A stretch of DNA of 19,088 nucleotides from JBAXPW01 sp037132015 (GCA_037132015.1 JBAXPW010000026.1:1-19088); one strand, 5' to 3'; positions 5,340-13,881 are shown, numbered from the stretch's first letter. Notes: generated by a model not told the origin, from the sequence alone. Program-made: numbers and translations.

Positions 5340-7373
5340 ATGAATATCAAAATTACCTATAACTGGCTTTTAGAATATTTAGAAACTGATGCAGATGTAT
5401 ATGAGCTACAAAAATATCTGACGTTATGTGGTCCATCAGTTGAACGAATAGATGAAGTAGAAGATCTTACGGCAAAAAATAAAAAAGATTATATCATGGA
5501 TATTGAAATCACAACAAATCGTATTGACACTGCCTCTGTATTTGGAATTGCACAAGAAGCGCAAGCAATTTTGACACAATTTGGAAAAAAAGCATCATTA
5601 AAACAAAATCCATATACAGATTTAGTATTTAATAAGCTTTCGATTCCATCTAATTTAGAGAAGCCAGTAACTTTTATTATTCAGGATAAAGATGTTTGTA
5701 CCCGTGCAACTGCTATTCTTTTAAGTAATGTACAAATAGGAGCTTCCGCTGAGATCATTCGTAAACGTCTAGAATGGTGTGATATTCGATCAATTAATAA
5801 TGTGGTAGATATATCCAATTATTTGATGCTTTCACTTGGACAACCAACTCATACATTTGACTATGATAAACTTCGAACAAAAAATCTCATAATTCGTAAG
5901 TCAAAAATGGGTGAGACCGTAAAAACTCTAGATGAAAAAATATTTAAATTAAATGGTGAAGAAATTGTGATAGAAGATGAGAAAAATCATCTCACAGATC
6001 TTGCTGGCATCATGGGTGGCTTTGATTCCGCAATTGATTCAAACACAAAAAATGTTTTGTTGTATGTGCAAACATATAATAAACGGCTTATCAGAAAGAC
6101 ATCTATGCAACTAGGTCAGCGCTCTATGGCAGCCACATTCTTTGAAAAAGGTCTTGATGAAGAGAGAGTTGAACCTGCGCTCGTATATGGGGTTCAACTT
6201 TTACAGACATATGCTCATGGAAGAATAGGGTCGTCAATAACCGATGAATATACGCCTGATAAAAAGGAAAAAACAATCTCAATCTATATGACTGATGTAA
6301 ACAGAATAATAGGTATTGAACTAAAAGAAGATGAAGTAATAAAAATTCTAATAAATCTGGGATTTATTGTAGAAGAAATAGACACTGACTTTGATAATTA
6401 TCTAAAAGTTACCGTTCCATGTTTCAGATATAGTGATATTGATATTAAGGAAGATATCATCGAAGAGATAGCTCGAGTCTATGGCTATCACAACTTGCCA
6501 TATGCAATACAACCTCCTGCTTATGTGAAACAACCTGTCGAGATTAAACATATGCTCGATGTTACCTCAAAGATAAAATATTTCTTGAAACATATCGGAT
6601 TAAACGAGCAATATCATTATTCGATGGTTTCTGAAGAATTATTATCAAAGCTAGACTACAATCCAAAGGCTCATTTACGCCTTACTGAAACAATTTCAGA
6701 GGATATACGATTTTTACGAAGATCTTTACTTCCTTCTATCGTTAAATCCTTGAAAGAAAATGAAGGTAAACGAGATATATTGTCATTTTTTGAGATCGCT
6801 CGAGTGTATCTTTCACAAAATAATGAGCTCCCATTTGAGCCAACAAAAATTGCTATTGGTACTAATGAAGGTTTTTTTGAATTAAAGGGAACCATCTCAG
6901 CGTTATTTCAAGAACTTCATATTGAAAATCTAGAATTGAAAAATGGTTCTCATCATCTTTTTACACGTGGTGCTCAGGCTGATATAGTCATTAATGGGGA
7001 GTTAGTAGGTTCTTTTGGAAAATTGAAAAAAAAATATGCAGAATCATTCGAATTTAAGAAAGATGTATATTTAGCAGAATTAGATATGGCAATCATTGTG
7101 AAATATTTTCGAACATTGGGAAATTATGTTGGGCTTAATTCATACTCAGTTATTAAACTTGATTGGACCTTCAAAAAACCATCTAATATGATGTTTGGTG
7201 ATATACAAAAATTGGCATTACGATCAAGTAATTTTATTGAAAAAATTGAGTTTATCTCAACATTTGAAGAATCTATGTCTATTAGATTTTATTTTTCTGC
7301 ACTCGATCGTAATATGACAGAGGAAGAGGCTAAAAAAGAGCTGGAGAAAATACAAAAGAATATAATGAGCTAA
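5340..7373 (+). CDS. pheT: phenylalanyl-tRNA synthetase beta subunit, without tRNA-binding OB domain
   Basis: Structural, editing and tRNA-binding subunit of PheRS. 677 aa against roughly 790 in E. coli and Thermus. After the first B1 segment (MNIKITYNWLLEYL to GPSVERIDEVE, residue 41) the sequence passes through about 12 linker residues directly to the second B1 segment (DIEITTNRIDTASVFGIAQE, residues 54-73). The EMAPII-like OB fold normally inserted there (about 100 residues) is absent. The B3/B4 editing region is present (INNVVDISNYLMLSLGQPTHTFDYDKL and LAGIMGG), as are the B5 region (TPDKKEKTISIYMTDVNRIIG), the class II-like pseudo-catalytic domain and a divergent C-terminal ferredoxin-fold anticodon-binding domain ending LDRNMTEEEAKKELEKI. 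The start is ATG 5340, directly behind a heptanucleotide repeat. The frame is continuous, so the missing domain is not a frameshift artefact. Confidence 0.96.
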   Translation: MNIKITYNWLLEYLETDADVYELQKYLTLCGPSVERIDEVEDLTAKNKKDYIMDIEITTNRIDTASVFGIAQEAQAILTQFGKKASLKQNPYTDLVFNKLSIPSNLEKPVTFIIQDKDVCTRATAILLSNVQIGASAEIIRKRLEWCDIRSINNVVDISNYLMLSLGQPTHTFDYDKLRTKNLIIRKSKMGETVKTLDEKIFKLNGEEIVIEDEKNHLTDLAGIMGGFDSAIDSNTKNVLLYVQTYNKRLIRKTSMQLGQRSMAATFFEKGLDEERVEPALVYGVQLLQTYAHGRIGSSITDEYTPDKKEKTISIYMTDVNRIIGIELKEDEVIKILINLGFIVEEIDTDFDNYLKVTVPCFRYSDIDIKEDIIEEIARVYGYHNLPYAIQPPAYVKQPVEIKHMLDVTSKIKYFLKHIGLNEQYHYSMVSEELLSKLDYNPKAHLRLTETISEDIRFLRRSLLPSIVKSLKENEGKRDILSFFEIARVYLSQNNELPFEPTKIAIGTNEGFFELKGTISALFQELHIENLELKNGSHHLFTRGAQADIVINGELVGSFGKLKKKYAESFEFKKDVYLAELDMAIIVKYFRTLGNYVGLNSYSVIKLDWTFKKPSNMMFGDIQKLALRSSNFIEKIEFISTFEESMSIRFYFSALDRNMTEEEAKKELEKIQKNIMS

Positions 7374-7434
7374 TTTCATCCATGCTTTATCAACTAATTA
7401 TGATAGATTGCGATTTTCAACGCGATAACAGTCT

Positions 7435-7797
7435 TTATTTTATACCAAAGAATGTTCTTGCAAATCGTTCATCCATCTTCATTTGAGTTATGAGTTCTTC
7501 AGCATTTGCAAATTTCTTATTTTCACGTATTTTTTTTATAACGTGTACGCTGACTTGCTGATTGTAAATATCTTTATTGAAGTCTAAGATATACACTTCA
7601 TGTGCTCTTTTTTCTTCACCAAATGTTACGGCTTTACCGATAAACAATAATGAAGGATATGTTACAGAATCAATTGTGATTTCTGCAATATATAGTCCAT
7701 CAGTATTTGAAGATTGAGCATCTACATTTGCCGTAGGAAAACCTAACTGTTTTCCTCTTCCTATATTGCGAACAACTGTTCCAAAAAAATCTTGCAT
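7435..7797 (-). CDS. stand-alone riboflavin kinase
   Basis: Phosphorylates riboflavin to FMN with ATP. 120 aa corresponding only to the C-terminal kinase domain of bifunctional RibF. It shows G-K-Q-LGFPTAN (15-24, the nucleotide and metal-binding loop with Thr22 and Asn24), GLYIAEI, a flavin-side FIGKAVTFGEE segment, the probable catalytic Glu67 in AHEVYILDF (66-73), and the family's IRENKKFANAEELITQMKMD (90-109). The FMN adenylyltransferase (nucleotidyl-transferase) half is absent: the frame starts at ATG 7797, only 16 nt after the upstream gene stops. The TATAAT on the minus strand at 7808-7803, 5 nt before the ATG, may provide a leaderless transcript in addition to readthrough from the upstream genes. 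It converges on pheT with a 61-nt gap. Confidence 0.88.
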   Translation of the reverse strand: MQDFFGTVVRNIGRGKQLGFPTANVDAQSSNTDGLYIAEITIDSVTYPSLLFIGKAVTFGEEKRAHEVYILDFNKDIYNQQVSVHVIKKIRENKKFANAEELITQMKMDERFARTFFGIK

Positions 7798-7802
7798 ACA
7801 CT

Positions 7803-7808
7803 ATTATA
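7803..7808 (-). promoter_or_regulatory. -10 box abutting the riboflavin kinase start
   Basis: TATAAT on the minus strand, with 5 nt between it and the ATG at 7797, so any RNA started here would be leaderless. The -35 candidate (TTTCAA, 15-bp spacing) is poor, which keeps confidence low. Confidence 0.35.
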
Positions 7809-7813
7809 TCGCA

Positions 7814-8431
7814 TCAAAGTCCTTTGAAATCAGTATCGAGCGAATTAAGATCGTCAGATACATCTGGTGCATTAAACTCTTCGGTAGTAGAGGTATTTAC
7901 CTTACCAGATATACTCGCATCATTTACAACTGCCGATGAGGAACCTTGATTTATTTCAGTGCCTGTTATATCTACATTTTGAATAGGAGATGGTGATATT
8001 GGATTGACAACTTGTTCTGTTGTGCGCCTGTTAAAAAACAAAACAAATGAAAATGCAGATCCTAATAATAATAAAATAAGCAGTAATGGAATTAGAGTTC
8101 CCTTTGGTTTATCAGAAACGGATAAAGCATTATCCTTTAAACTTCCAGCATCATTAATCGAAGGTGGGGGAGAAATAATAGTGGGTTGTGGAGCCACTGG
8201 AGGGACCGTCTTGGTCTCTACTATAGTTGGAACATTTGTATCAAGTGGTGTACTAACTTCAACTGGAATACTTGCTTCAACTGGCACAACTATTGGTTCC
8301 TTATGCTCTACCACTTCTTGCACTGCCTGTTGAGTTTGCATTTGAAGCGTTTGTTCAACAATTGGTTCAACTAGTGTATTAGATACTATTGGTTGTTGCT
8401 CTTTTGGGGCATCGGATTGATTTTGGTCCAT
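7814..8431 (-). CDS. proline-rich single-pass membrane protein, unknown function
   Basis: Unrecognised 205-aa protein. Residues 1-110 are low-complexity and acidic, rich in Pro, Val, Thr and Gln (repeated VEP, PVEAS, PVEVS, PPVAP stretches). Residues 112-133 form one strong membrane helix (GTLIPLLLILLLLGSAFSF plus flank) ending in NRR. Residues 137-205 are Ser/Thr/Asn/Asp-rich and probably disordered. It lies between a penicillin-binding protein and riboflavin kinase on the same strand, so an envelope role is likely but unproven. I chose the ATG at 8431; the frame extends to an ATG at 8524 that would add 31 mostly hydrophobic residues. Against the longer form, a plausible promoter (CTGTAC, 16 bp, TATATT at 8453-8448) falls inside that extension. 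Which end is outside cannot be told from the flanking charges. Confidence 0.75.
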   Translation of the reverse strand: MDQNQSDAPKEQQPIVSNTLVEPIVEQTLQMQTQQAVQEVVEHKEPIVVPVEASIPVEVSTPLDTNVPTIVETKTVPPVAPQPTIISPPPSINDAGSLKDNALSVSDKPKGTLIPLLLILLLLGSAFSFVLFFNRRTTEQVVNPISPSPIQNVDITGTEINQGSSSAVVNDASISGKVNTSTTEEFNAPDVSDDLNSLDTDFKGL

Positions 8432-8536
8432 AATAATAAATTTGAATAATATACTTCTTACTAATTGAAGTACAGTTAGTATATCTACTATTAATAAGAT
8501 AGTAATTTTTGCATCAAAAGTCAATAGATGGAAATT

Positions 8537-11152
8537 TTATGGACTAGGAATTGCAGTTGGATCGGGCGTTTTTGTAGGTGTTGGACTCGGTGCATAATCC
8601 TGATTTACACCAAAATGTAATGTGGAATTTCCTGTTTTACCCTTTTCATTTGTTGCATTCACACTAATATCGTACGAACCATCTGCAACAGAAACATTTT
8701 CTTCAAATTCTTTTGTATCACCATCATATTTTTTTACCTCTTTTCCATTTAGAGCAACTGAAACTGATTTAATCGTTGAAATTGATGTAATCTTAACTTT
8801 TATATTTAAAGTATTTCCAGAAACTCTTTCACGTTCTGATGGTGATTTAATTTGCACGTGCACGTCATCTGCTGATGCTTCTGAAGTCTCTGTTGGTGGT
8901 TTGAATTTATCATCACCTTGACCTCGAGACCACTCATCAACGGCCTCTTGCCATCTATTTTTACCATCAGTTGATACTGGATCATTTTCAGTGATCATAA
9001 TAAATTCCTTTTCATCATATTGACCAATTTTGATTTCCAATTCATTTGCAAGTTTGCCTGTATTTTTTGAAATTTTTAACTTTCTATAAAATTGAGATGT
9101 ATCTTTTGGCTCAGTTCCCTTTATAAAATATTCAGCCCGTGTTGGATATCCTTCTTTAGAAAGTCCCCCTAAAAATGAATCGATAGAGGTTGCTTCTACA
9201 TTGTTTGGTTTATCCATGATGCCATCTGTATATTTATTATCTAGGGCATATTTCATGATCCGATTCCAGATAGGGGACGCTCCTGTTACTCCTGATGCGA
9301 TTTTTGAATTCATCTGAGCATTATCACTATTTCCCACCCACACAGCCACTGTTACACCTTTAGTAAATCCCACCGCCCAGTTGTCTCGTTTGTCATCAGT
9401 TGTACCTGTTTTGACGGCTACTGTGCGTCCTCTTACATTTAATAACGATCCTAGTCCAAATGTATCTTTACGCGCATTATCATCTGACATAATATGTGAA
9501 ATTACAAATGCTACTTCTGGAGACATAACTTGCTGACCTTTTGGAATTGAGTTTTTGAATATTGTTTTTCCTCTAAAATCACTAATTTCGGTGATCGGGG
9601 TGATATCTTTATAAATTCCACCTTTTGCATATACTGAGTATGCATTTGCAAGCGTCAACAAACTTGTCTCACCACCGCCAAGTGATACTGATAATCCAAA
9701 TCGATTAATATTAGATTCTGTTGGAGCCAAACTTTTGAGTCCCATCGCATTTGCGAGTTCGAGAAAATCACGGACACCAACCATGGCAGTCATCTTAACA
9801 GCGGGAACATTGAGTGAATTTCCTAAAGAAAATCTCAATTGTACTGGACCTCTAAATTTGCCGTCATAATTGACTGGAATATAATCTTTTTGACCTTGAT
9901 TTGCAAATGTGGTGCTTACATCCATCAAAGTTGTTGATGCTGTGTACCCTTTTGCAAGAGCTACGCTGTATAATATTGGTTTTAAAGTAGATCCTGGTTG
10001 TCTTTGACTTATTGCAACATTAGTAAAAGGATCAAACTTACAATTTGATCCCGATATACATCCATCTGGCTCAGATGTACCAAAATAATCCTTACTACCA
10101 ACCATTGCCAGTATCTCACTTGTTTGAGAATCAAGCACTACAACCGATGCATTATATACATTATATCCTTTCAATTTTGCCATCTCTTCTTTCACTATTT
10201 TTTGTGCAGTTTCTTGAATATCCTTTTTAATTGTTGTCTTGATCTTCAATCCTTGATCTAATACTTTTGATCCATATTTTTCTTCAATGATATCCTTTGC
10301 ATAAAAAACAAAATGTGGCGCAGAGATTGCAAGAGACTGATTATAATTAAATTTTACGGTATCAAGGGCTTTTACCGCGTTATCTTGCTGTGCTTGAGTG
10401 ATGTATTTATCTTCGCGCATTCTTCGTAATACATCTTTGGCGCGCCCCTTCCATAAATCTTTTGTTCCAATATAGGGAGAGAAATTTGATGGATTTTGAG
10501 GAAGACCAGACAATATAGCCGATTCTACCAATGACAATTCTGATGGTGCTTTACCAAAATATCCTCGTGATGCAGATCCAACACCATAAAATGTGCCTCC
10601 ATATGGCGCTTCATTGAGGTACATCTCAAGTATTTGATCTTTAGAATAACGTCGTTCTACCTCTATCGCTAGTATCATTTCACGGATCTTGCGTGGCAAA
10701 CTTCTTTCGCTATCAAGAAGTGCATTTTTGATGAGTTGTTGCGTAAGCGTTGATCCACCCTGTACACCTTGTCTAGTTACGGTGCTTAGGAATGCCCGAA
10801 TTAATCCAGTTTCTGAAATTCCATTGTGCTTATAAAATGTCTTATCTTCCACAGCAACAGTCCCTTGTTGTACGTATTTTGATATCTCTTTTAATGATAC
10901 TGGTACGCGATTTTTATCTTTGTACATCTCATATAATATCTTGCCATCACGATCATAAAAAACAGTAGAGAACCCTGTATTTTGTGAGAGCTTACCGGGT
11001 GATGGAAGATCTTTTGCATACCATGCAAAAATAATGAATGATGCAATAAATGCAAGTAAAATAAATCCTGCAATACCAATCAAACCGTAGAGAATTATTT
11101 TTTGTTTGAGCGTAAGACTAAAACGCGATCTTCGCGATTGAAGCTTGTTCAT
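8537..11152 (-). CDS. class A penicillin-binding protein (PBP1a type), with C-terminal Ig-like domain
   Basis: Bifunctional peptidoglycan synthase: polymerises lipid II and crosslinks peptides on the outer face of the membrane. 871 aa. There is a short basic cytoplasmic tail and a membrane anchor at about 18-44. The GT51 transglycosylase domain has EDKTFYKHNG (catalytic Glu102), GGSTLTQQLIKN (132-143), RKIREMILAIEVER and ILEMYLNEAPYGG (174-186). The transpeptidase domain has S388-T-L-K391, S446-L-N448 and K581-T-G583. An extra segment contains C365 and C371, possibly a disulfide. The region 760-850 looks like a bacterial Ig-like fold (SPSERERVSGNTLNIKVKI ... DGSYDISVNATNEKGKTG), and the end is a Pro/Thr tail. 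It heads the minus-strand group with the proline-rich membrane protein and riboflavin kinase. A TATAAT 6 nt before its ATG predicts a leaderless mRNA. Confidence 0.95.
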   Translation of the reverse strand: MNKLQSRRSRFSLTLKQKIILYGLIGIAGFILLAFIASFIIFAWYAKDLPSPGKLSQNTGFSTVFYDRDGKILYEMYKDKNRVPVSLKEISKYVQQGTVAVEDKTFYKHNGISETGLIRAFLSTVTRQGVQGGSTLTQQLIKNALLDSERSLPRKIREMILAIEVERRYSKDQILEMYLNEAPYGGTFYGVGSASRGYFGKAPSELSLVESAILSGLPQNPSNFSPYIGTKDLWKGRAKDVLRRMREDKYITQAQQDNAVKALDTVKFNYNQSLAISAPHFVFYAKDIIEEKYGSKVLDQGLKIKTTIKKDIQETAQKIVKEEMAKLKGYNVYNASVVVLDSQTSEILAMVGSKDYFGTSEPDGCISGSNCKFDPFTNVAISQRQPGSTLKPILYSVALAKGYTASTTLMDVSTTFANQGQKDYIPVNYDGKFRGPVQLRFSLGNSLNVPAVKMTAMVGVRDFLELANAMGLKSLAPTESNINRFGLSVSLGGGETSLLTLANAYSVYAKGGIYKDITPITEISDFRGKTIFKNSIPKGQQVMSPEVAFVISHIMSDDNARKDTFGLGSLLNVRGRTVAVKTGTTDDKRDNWAVGFTKGVTVAVWVGNSDNAQMNSKIASGVTGASPIWNRIMKYALDNKYTDGIMDKPNNVEATSIDSFLGGLSKEGYPTRAEYFIKGTEPKDTSQFYRKLKISKNTGKLANELEIKIGQYDEKEFIMITENDPVSTDGKNRWQEAVDEWSRGQGDDKFKPPTETSEASADDVHVQIKSPSERERVSGNTLNIKVKITSISTIKSVSVALNGKEVKKYDGDTKEFEENVSVADGSYDISVNATNEKGKTGNSTLHFGVNQDYAPSPTPTKTPDPTAIPSP

Positions 11153-11158
11153 TGAAAT

Positions 11159-11187
11159 ATTATATACCTTTCAGTCTAAAAAATGTA
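11159..11187 (-). promoter_or_regulatory. promoter of the penicillin-binding protein gene
   Basis: TATAAT on the minus strand (11164-11159) with only 6 nt before the ATG at 11152, and a weak -35 (TACATT, 11187-11182) at 17 bp. It would produce a leaderless transcript. It lies in a 79-bp divergent gap shared with the plus-strand gene at 11232. Confidence 0.45.
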
Positions 11188-11231
11188 CTGAAAAATCATC
11201 TTGAGCATTCACATCTAGTGCATAATGCAGA

Positions 11232-11621
11232 ATGGAAATACCAACAAGACAATATGGAGTGGTATTTGTTGAAAATGGAGTTCAATATATGATGGCACAA
11301 AATGCTCAAATACTGATTCCACAACCTTTTTCACGAACAAGAGAATTGGTAGAAGACGCAAGAAAATACTATAACTGGAGAAATAAGCTTTTTCATATTA
11401 AAGGAGAAAATGATCCTATTGAATTTTATGAGTATGTAAATCAAGTTTGCTGGATTAGTAAACCACTAATTAAAATGAAATGTGATTGGCTATCTTTACA
11501 TCAAAAAGTTCAGTGGTTGCTGTATAATTCATTAGAAACGAATGAAATAACTTTTGAACTAACTGCCCGAAAATTTTTAGTAAATAGATACGAATTTGCA
11601 AATATAGAACTTGGACTATAA
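11232..11621 (+). CDS. hypothetical protein, 129 aa
   Basis: I do not recognise this protein. It is soluble-looking, with no signal peptide or membrane helix. It opens with a short beta-like stretch (QYGVVFVENGVQYMM), then a charged and aromatic, probably helical, region (TRELVEDARKYYNWRNKLFHIKGEN) and a Trp-rich middle (QVCWISKPLIKMKCDWL, VQWLLYNSLE). Codon usage resembles the neighbours. The start is the ATG at 11232; a CATAAT sits 5 nt upstream, matching the close -10 spacing of other genes here. It is transcribed divergently from the penicillin-binding protein and lies upstream of a 36-aa membrane peptide and recG. The open frame and promoter placement argue that it is real; no function can be assigned. 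Confidence 0.65.
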   Translation: MEIPTRQYGVVFVENGVQYMMAQNAQILIPQPFSRTRELVEDARKYYNWRNKLFHIKGENDPIEFYEYVNQVCWISKPLIKMKCDWLSLHQKVQWLLYNSLETNEITFELTARKFLVNRYEFANIELGL

Positions 11622-11626
11622 TTTTC

Positions 11627-11656
11627 TTCACCTTTTTGCTACGCTAGATATATAAT
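11627..11656 (+). promoter_or_regulatory. promoter of the small membrane peptide and recG
   Basis: TTCACC (11627-11632), 18 bp, TATAAT (11651-11656), with 6 nt to the ATG at 11663. The -35 is only a fair match. Transcription from here would run on into recG. Confidence 0.4.
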
Positions 11657-11662
11657 ATGTAT

Positions 11663-11773
11663 ATGAAACATCCTACCCACAACCAATTTCAATTGATATG
11701 GAAGGTGATTGTTGTTATATCAAGCGTCATGCTTATTATTACGAGCCTTGCACCACTACTTCTCTATAGATAA
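11663..11773 (+). CDS. putative 36-aa single-pass membrane peptide
   Basis: ATG 11663 to TAA 11771-11773 encodes 36 aa: a polar N terminus (KHPTHNQFQ), then a continuous hydrophobic helix at about residues 11-34 (LIWKVIVVISSVMLIITSLA, then PLLL), ending YR*. A consensus TATAAT lies 6 nt before the ATG, exactly as for other genes in this window, and the frame fills most of the gap before recG, ending 18 nt ahead of it. It is too short for family recognition. It may be a small membrane protein co-transcribed with recG, or a leader-like frame. Coding is supported by the promoter placement and the coherent membrane helix, not by homology. Confidence 0.5.
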   Translation: MKHPTHNQFQLIWKVIVVISSVMLIITSLAPLLLYR

Positions 11774-11791
11774 ATTTTCAAATACACATCT

Positions 11792-13861
11792 ATGATAAAC
11801 TCCATATTACAGAGGAGTATTGCATTACTACCAAAAACAAGTACTATCACGATAAAACGCATGCAATCACTCGATATTCACACGTGGGGAGATCTACTCC
11901 ATTATCTACCTACCAAGTATAAAGATTATTCAAAATATTCAAATATTCGATCATTAAGGATTGGAGCAATAGTAACCGTCAAAGGAACTGTTCTCAAAGC
12001 TGAAAATGTCTATGCTCGATCTCGTGTAACAATACAGCGCCTCACATTATCGGATGATACAGGTAATCTTACCGTAACATGGTTTAATCAACCATATTTA
12101 ATCAAATTATTTAAAATTGGAGATCTGATCGCACTTGCCGGCGAGGTAAAACAAGGAGGAAAATTCATCAGCATACAACCTCAAGAATATGAAATTCTCA
12201 ATGATTCGAGTCAACCGCTTCATACAGGGAGAATTGTACCCATATATTCAGAAAAAAGAGGACTATCAAGTAAACTTCTTCGAGAAAAAATATATGTGGT
12301 TATTGAAGAACTGAAAAAATCAACCTTTATACCTGAGTTGATACCACTAGAGATATCAAAAAAATACGAGCTCATGTCAGATCATGATGCATATATGCAT
12401 ATACATTTTCCTCATTATTTACAAGAAGCCTACATCGCACGAAAAAAATTGTCGTTTAATGAGCTTTTCACCATTCAGCTCAATACTGCTCTTATCCGAA
12501 AAGAATGGGAACATGAACAACTGAGAAAATCTTTTTTACCATCAGCTCAATTTCAAAACGAATTTGAAACATACCGCTCATCTCTTCCCTTTACACTTAC
12601 AAACGCTCAAAATAGCGTATTAACGGCAATATTGAAAGATATGGAACGAACATATCCCATGAATAGATTTGTTCAAGGTGATGTTGGATCAGGAAAAACA
12701 GTAGTTGCATCTATTGCAATACTATATGCACATCTCAATAAGGAACAATCACTTGTGATGGCTCCAACTGAAATATTAGCACAGCAGCATTATGCAACAC
12801 TCCAAAAATTATTAACACCCTTTGGGTTGCGAATTGGGTTACATACTGGTTCAAAAAAACTAAGTAAAGAAGAGATGAAACTCGTACAAAATTATGATGT
12901 TATTGTAGGTACCCACGCCTTGGTACAGGAAAAGATAAATTATCTTAATGTGGGTCTCGTTGTAGTAGATGAACAACATCGTTTTGGCGTAAAACAACGA
13001 GCGCTCTTAAAGAAAAAGGGGAGTAATGCACATTTATTAAGCATGACTGCAACACCAATTCCACGCACCGTAGCCCTCACTTTATATGGTGAACTTGACC
13101 TTTCATATATAAATGAGATGCCCGTTGGACGAATTGCTATAAAAACTTTTGTAACTCCTCAATCCAAACGAAATAACGCGTATGTATGGATTCGGGAGCA
13201 AATTTTTAAGGAAAAAATTCAAGTATTTATTATATGTCCTTTAGTTGAAGAATCAGAAAATGAAACAATGAAAAGTGCCAAAGCAGTAACTATAGAATAT
13301 GAAAGGCTCAAAACAAAAATATTTCCTGATCTACGAGTAAGTCTACTTCATGGAAAAATGAAACCTTCAGAAAAGGAACAAATAATGAAAGAATTTAAAG
13401 ATCATTCTTGTGATATCCTTGTTTCTACATCGGTAGTTGAGGTTGGCATAGATGTCCCAAATGCAACTATCATGATTATCGAAGGAGCTCAACGATTTGG
13501 ATTGGCGCAACTGCATCAATTACGTGGAAGGGTTGGAAGGGGTGCTAAACAATCATACTGTTTTCTTTTTAATGACAATGAAGAAACCGAAGAAAGTGAT
13601 CGATTATCTTATTTTGCAAAGACAAACAACGGACTTGATCTTGCAGAATATGATTTTCAAAAAAGGGGGCCAGGGCAAATATACGGAGTTCAGCAGTCAG
13701 GATATTCTGATCTGCAAGTGGCGAGCCTTTCAGATATGCAGGCAATTGCAGACTCAAAAGAGGCAGTTACACGCTTTTTAAAAATGTACAAGCTTGAAGA
13801 TACACCCGAACTTAAAAACAAAATTGACTTTCTTCAACATTCGCTTGTTGCAAGAGATTAA
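11792..13861 (+). CDS. recG: ATP-dependent DNA helicase RecG
   Basis: Remodels stalled replication forks and branched DNA. 689 aa, full length for the family. It has an N-terminal wedge domain with OB fold (about 58-135, VTVKGTVLKAENVYARSRVT to QPQEYEIL). The helicase motor follows: Walker A GDVGSGKT (296-303), the DExH-box variant DEQH (393-396), motif III within SMTATPIPRT (417-426), STSVVEVGIDVPNA (545-558) and motif VI QLRGRVGRG (576-584). A C-terminal TRG-type region contains FQKRGPGQIYGVQQSG (622-637). The ATG at 11792 gives a normal N terminus; there is no ribosome binding site. It is probably transcribed with the small membrane peptide upstream. rpmF, 58 nt downstream, has its own promoter. 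Confidence 0.97.
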   Translation: MINSILQRSIALLPKTSTITIKRMQSLDIHTWGDLLHYLPTKYKDYSKYSNIRSLRIGAIVTVKGTVLKAENVYARSRVTIQRLTLSDDTGNLTVTWFNQPYLIKLFKIGDLIALAGEVKQGGKFISIQPQEYEILNDSSQPLHTGRIVPIYSEKRGLSSKLLREKIYVVIEELKKSTFIPELIPLEISKKYELMSDHDAYMHIHFPHYLQEAYIARKKLSFNELFTIQLNTALIRKEWEHEQLRKSFLPSAQFQNEFETYRSSLPFTLTNAQNSVLTAILKDMERTYPMNRFVQGDVGSGKTVVASIAILYAHLNKEQSLVMAPTEILAQQHYATLQKLLTPFGLRIGLHTGSKKLSKEEMKLVQNYDVIVGTHALVQEKINYLNVGLVVVDEQHRFGVKQRALLKKKGSNAHLLSMTATPIPRTVALTLYGELDLSYINEMPVGRIAIKTFVTPQSKRNNAYVWIREQIFKEKIQVFIICPLVEESENETMKSAKAVTIEYERLKTKIFPDLRVSLLHGKMKPSEKEQIMKEFKDHSCDILVSTSVVEVGIDVPNATIMIIEGAQRFGLAQLHQLRGRVGRGAKQSYCFLFNDNEETEESDRLSYFAKTNNGLDLAEYDFQKRGPGQIYGVQQSGYSDLQVASLSDMQAIADSKEAVTRFLKMYKLEDTPELKNKIDFLQHSLVARD

Positions 13862-13881
13862 ATATTGGTATTTTTTTGTCT

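Noticed and set aside
7407..7426. Terminator between converging pheT and riboflavin kinase
   Set aside because: ATTGCG and CGCGAT pair only with a wobble and no clean T-tract follows on either strand.
8004..8333. Plus-strand open frame opposite the proline-rich membrane protein
   Set aside because: It is the antisense shadow of a low-complexity gene; no start context or recognisable domain.
13497..13781. Alternative frame of 94 codons within recG
   Set aside because: It overlaps essential helicase motifs in the main frame and has no independent signal.
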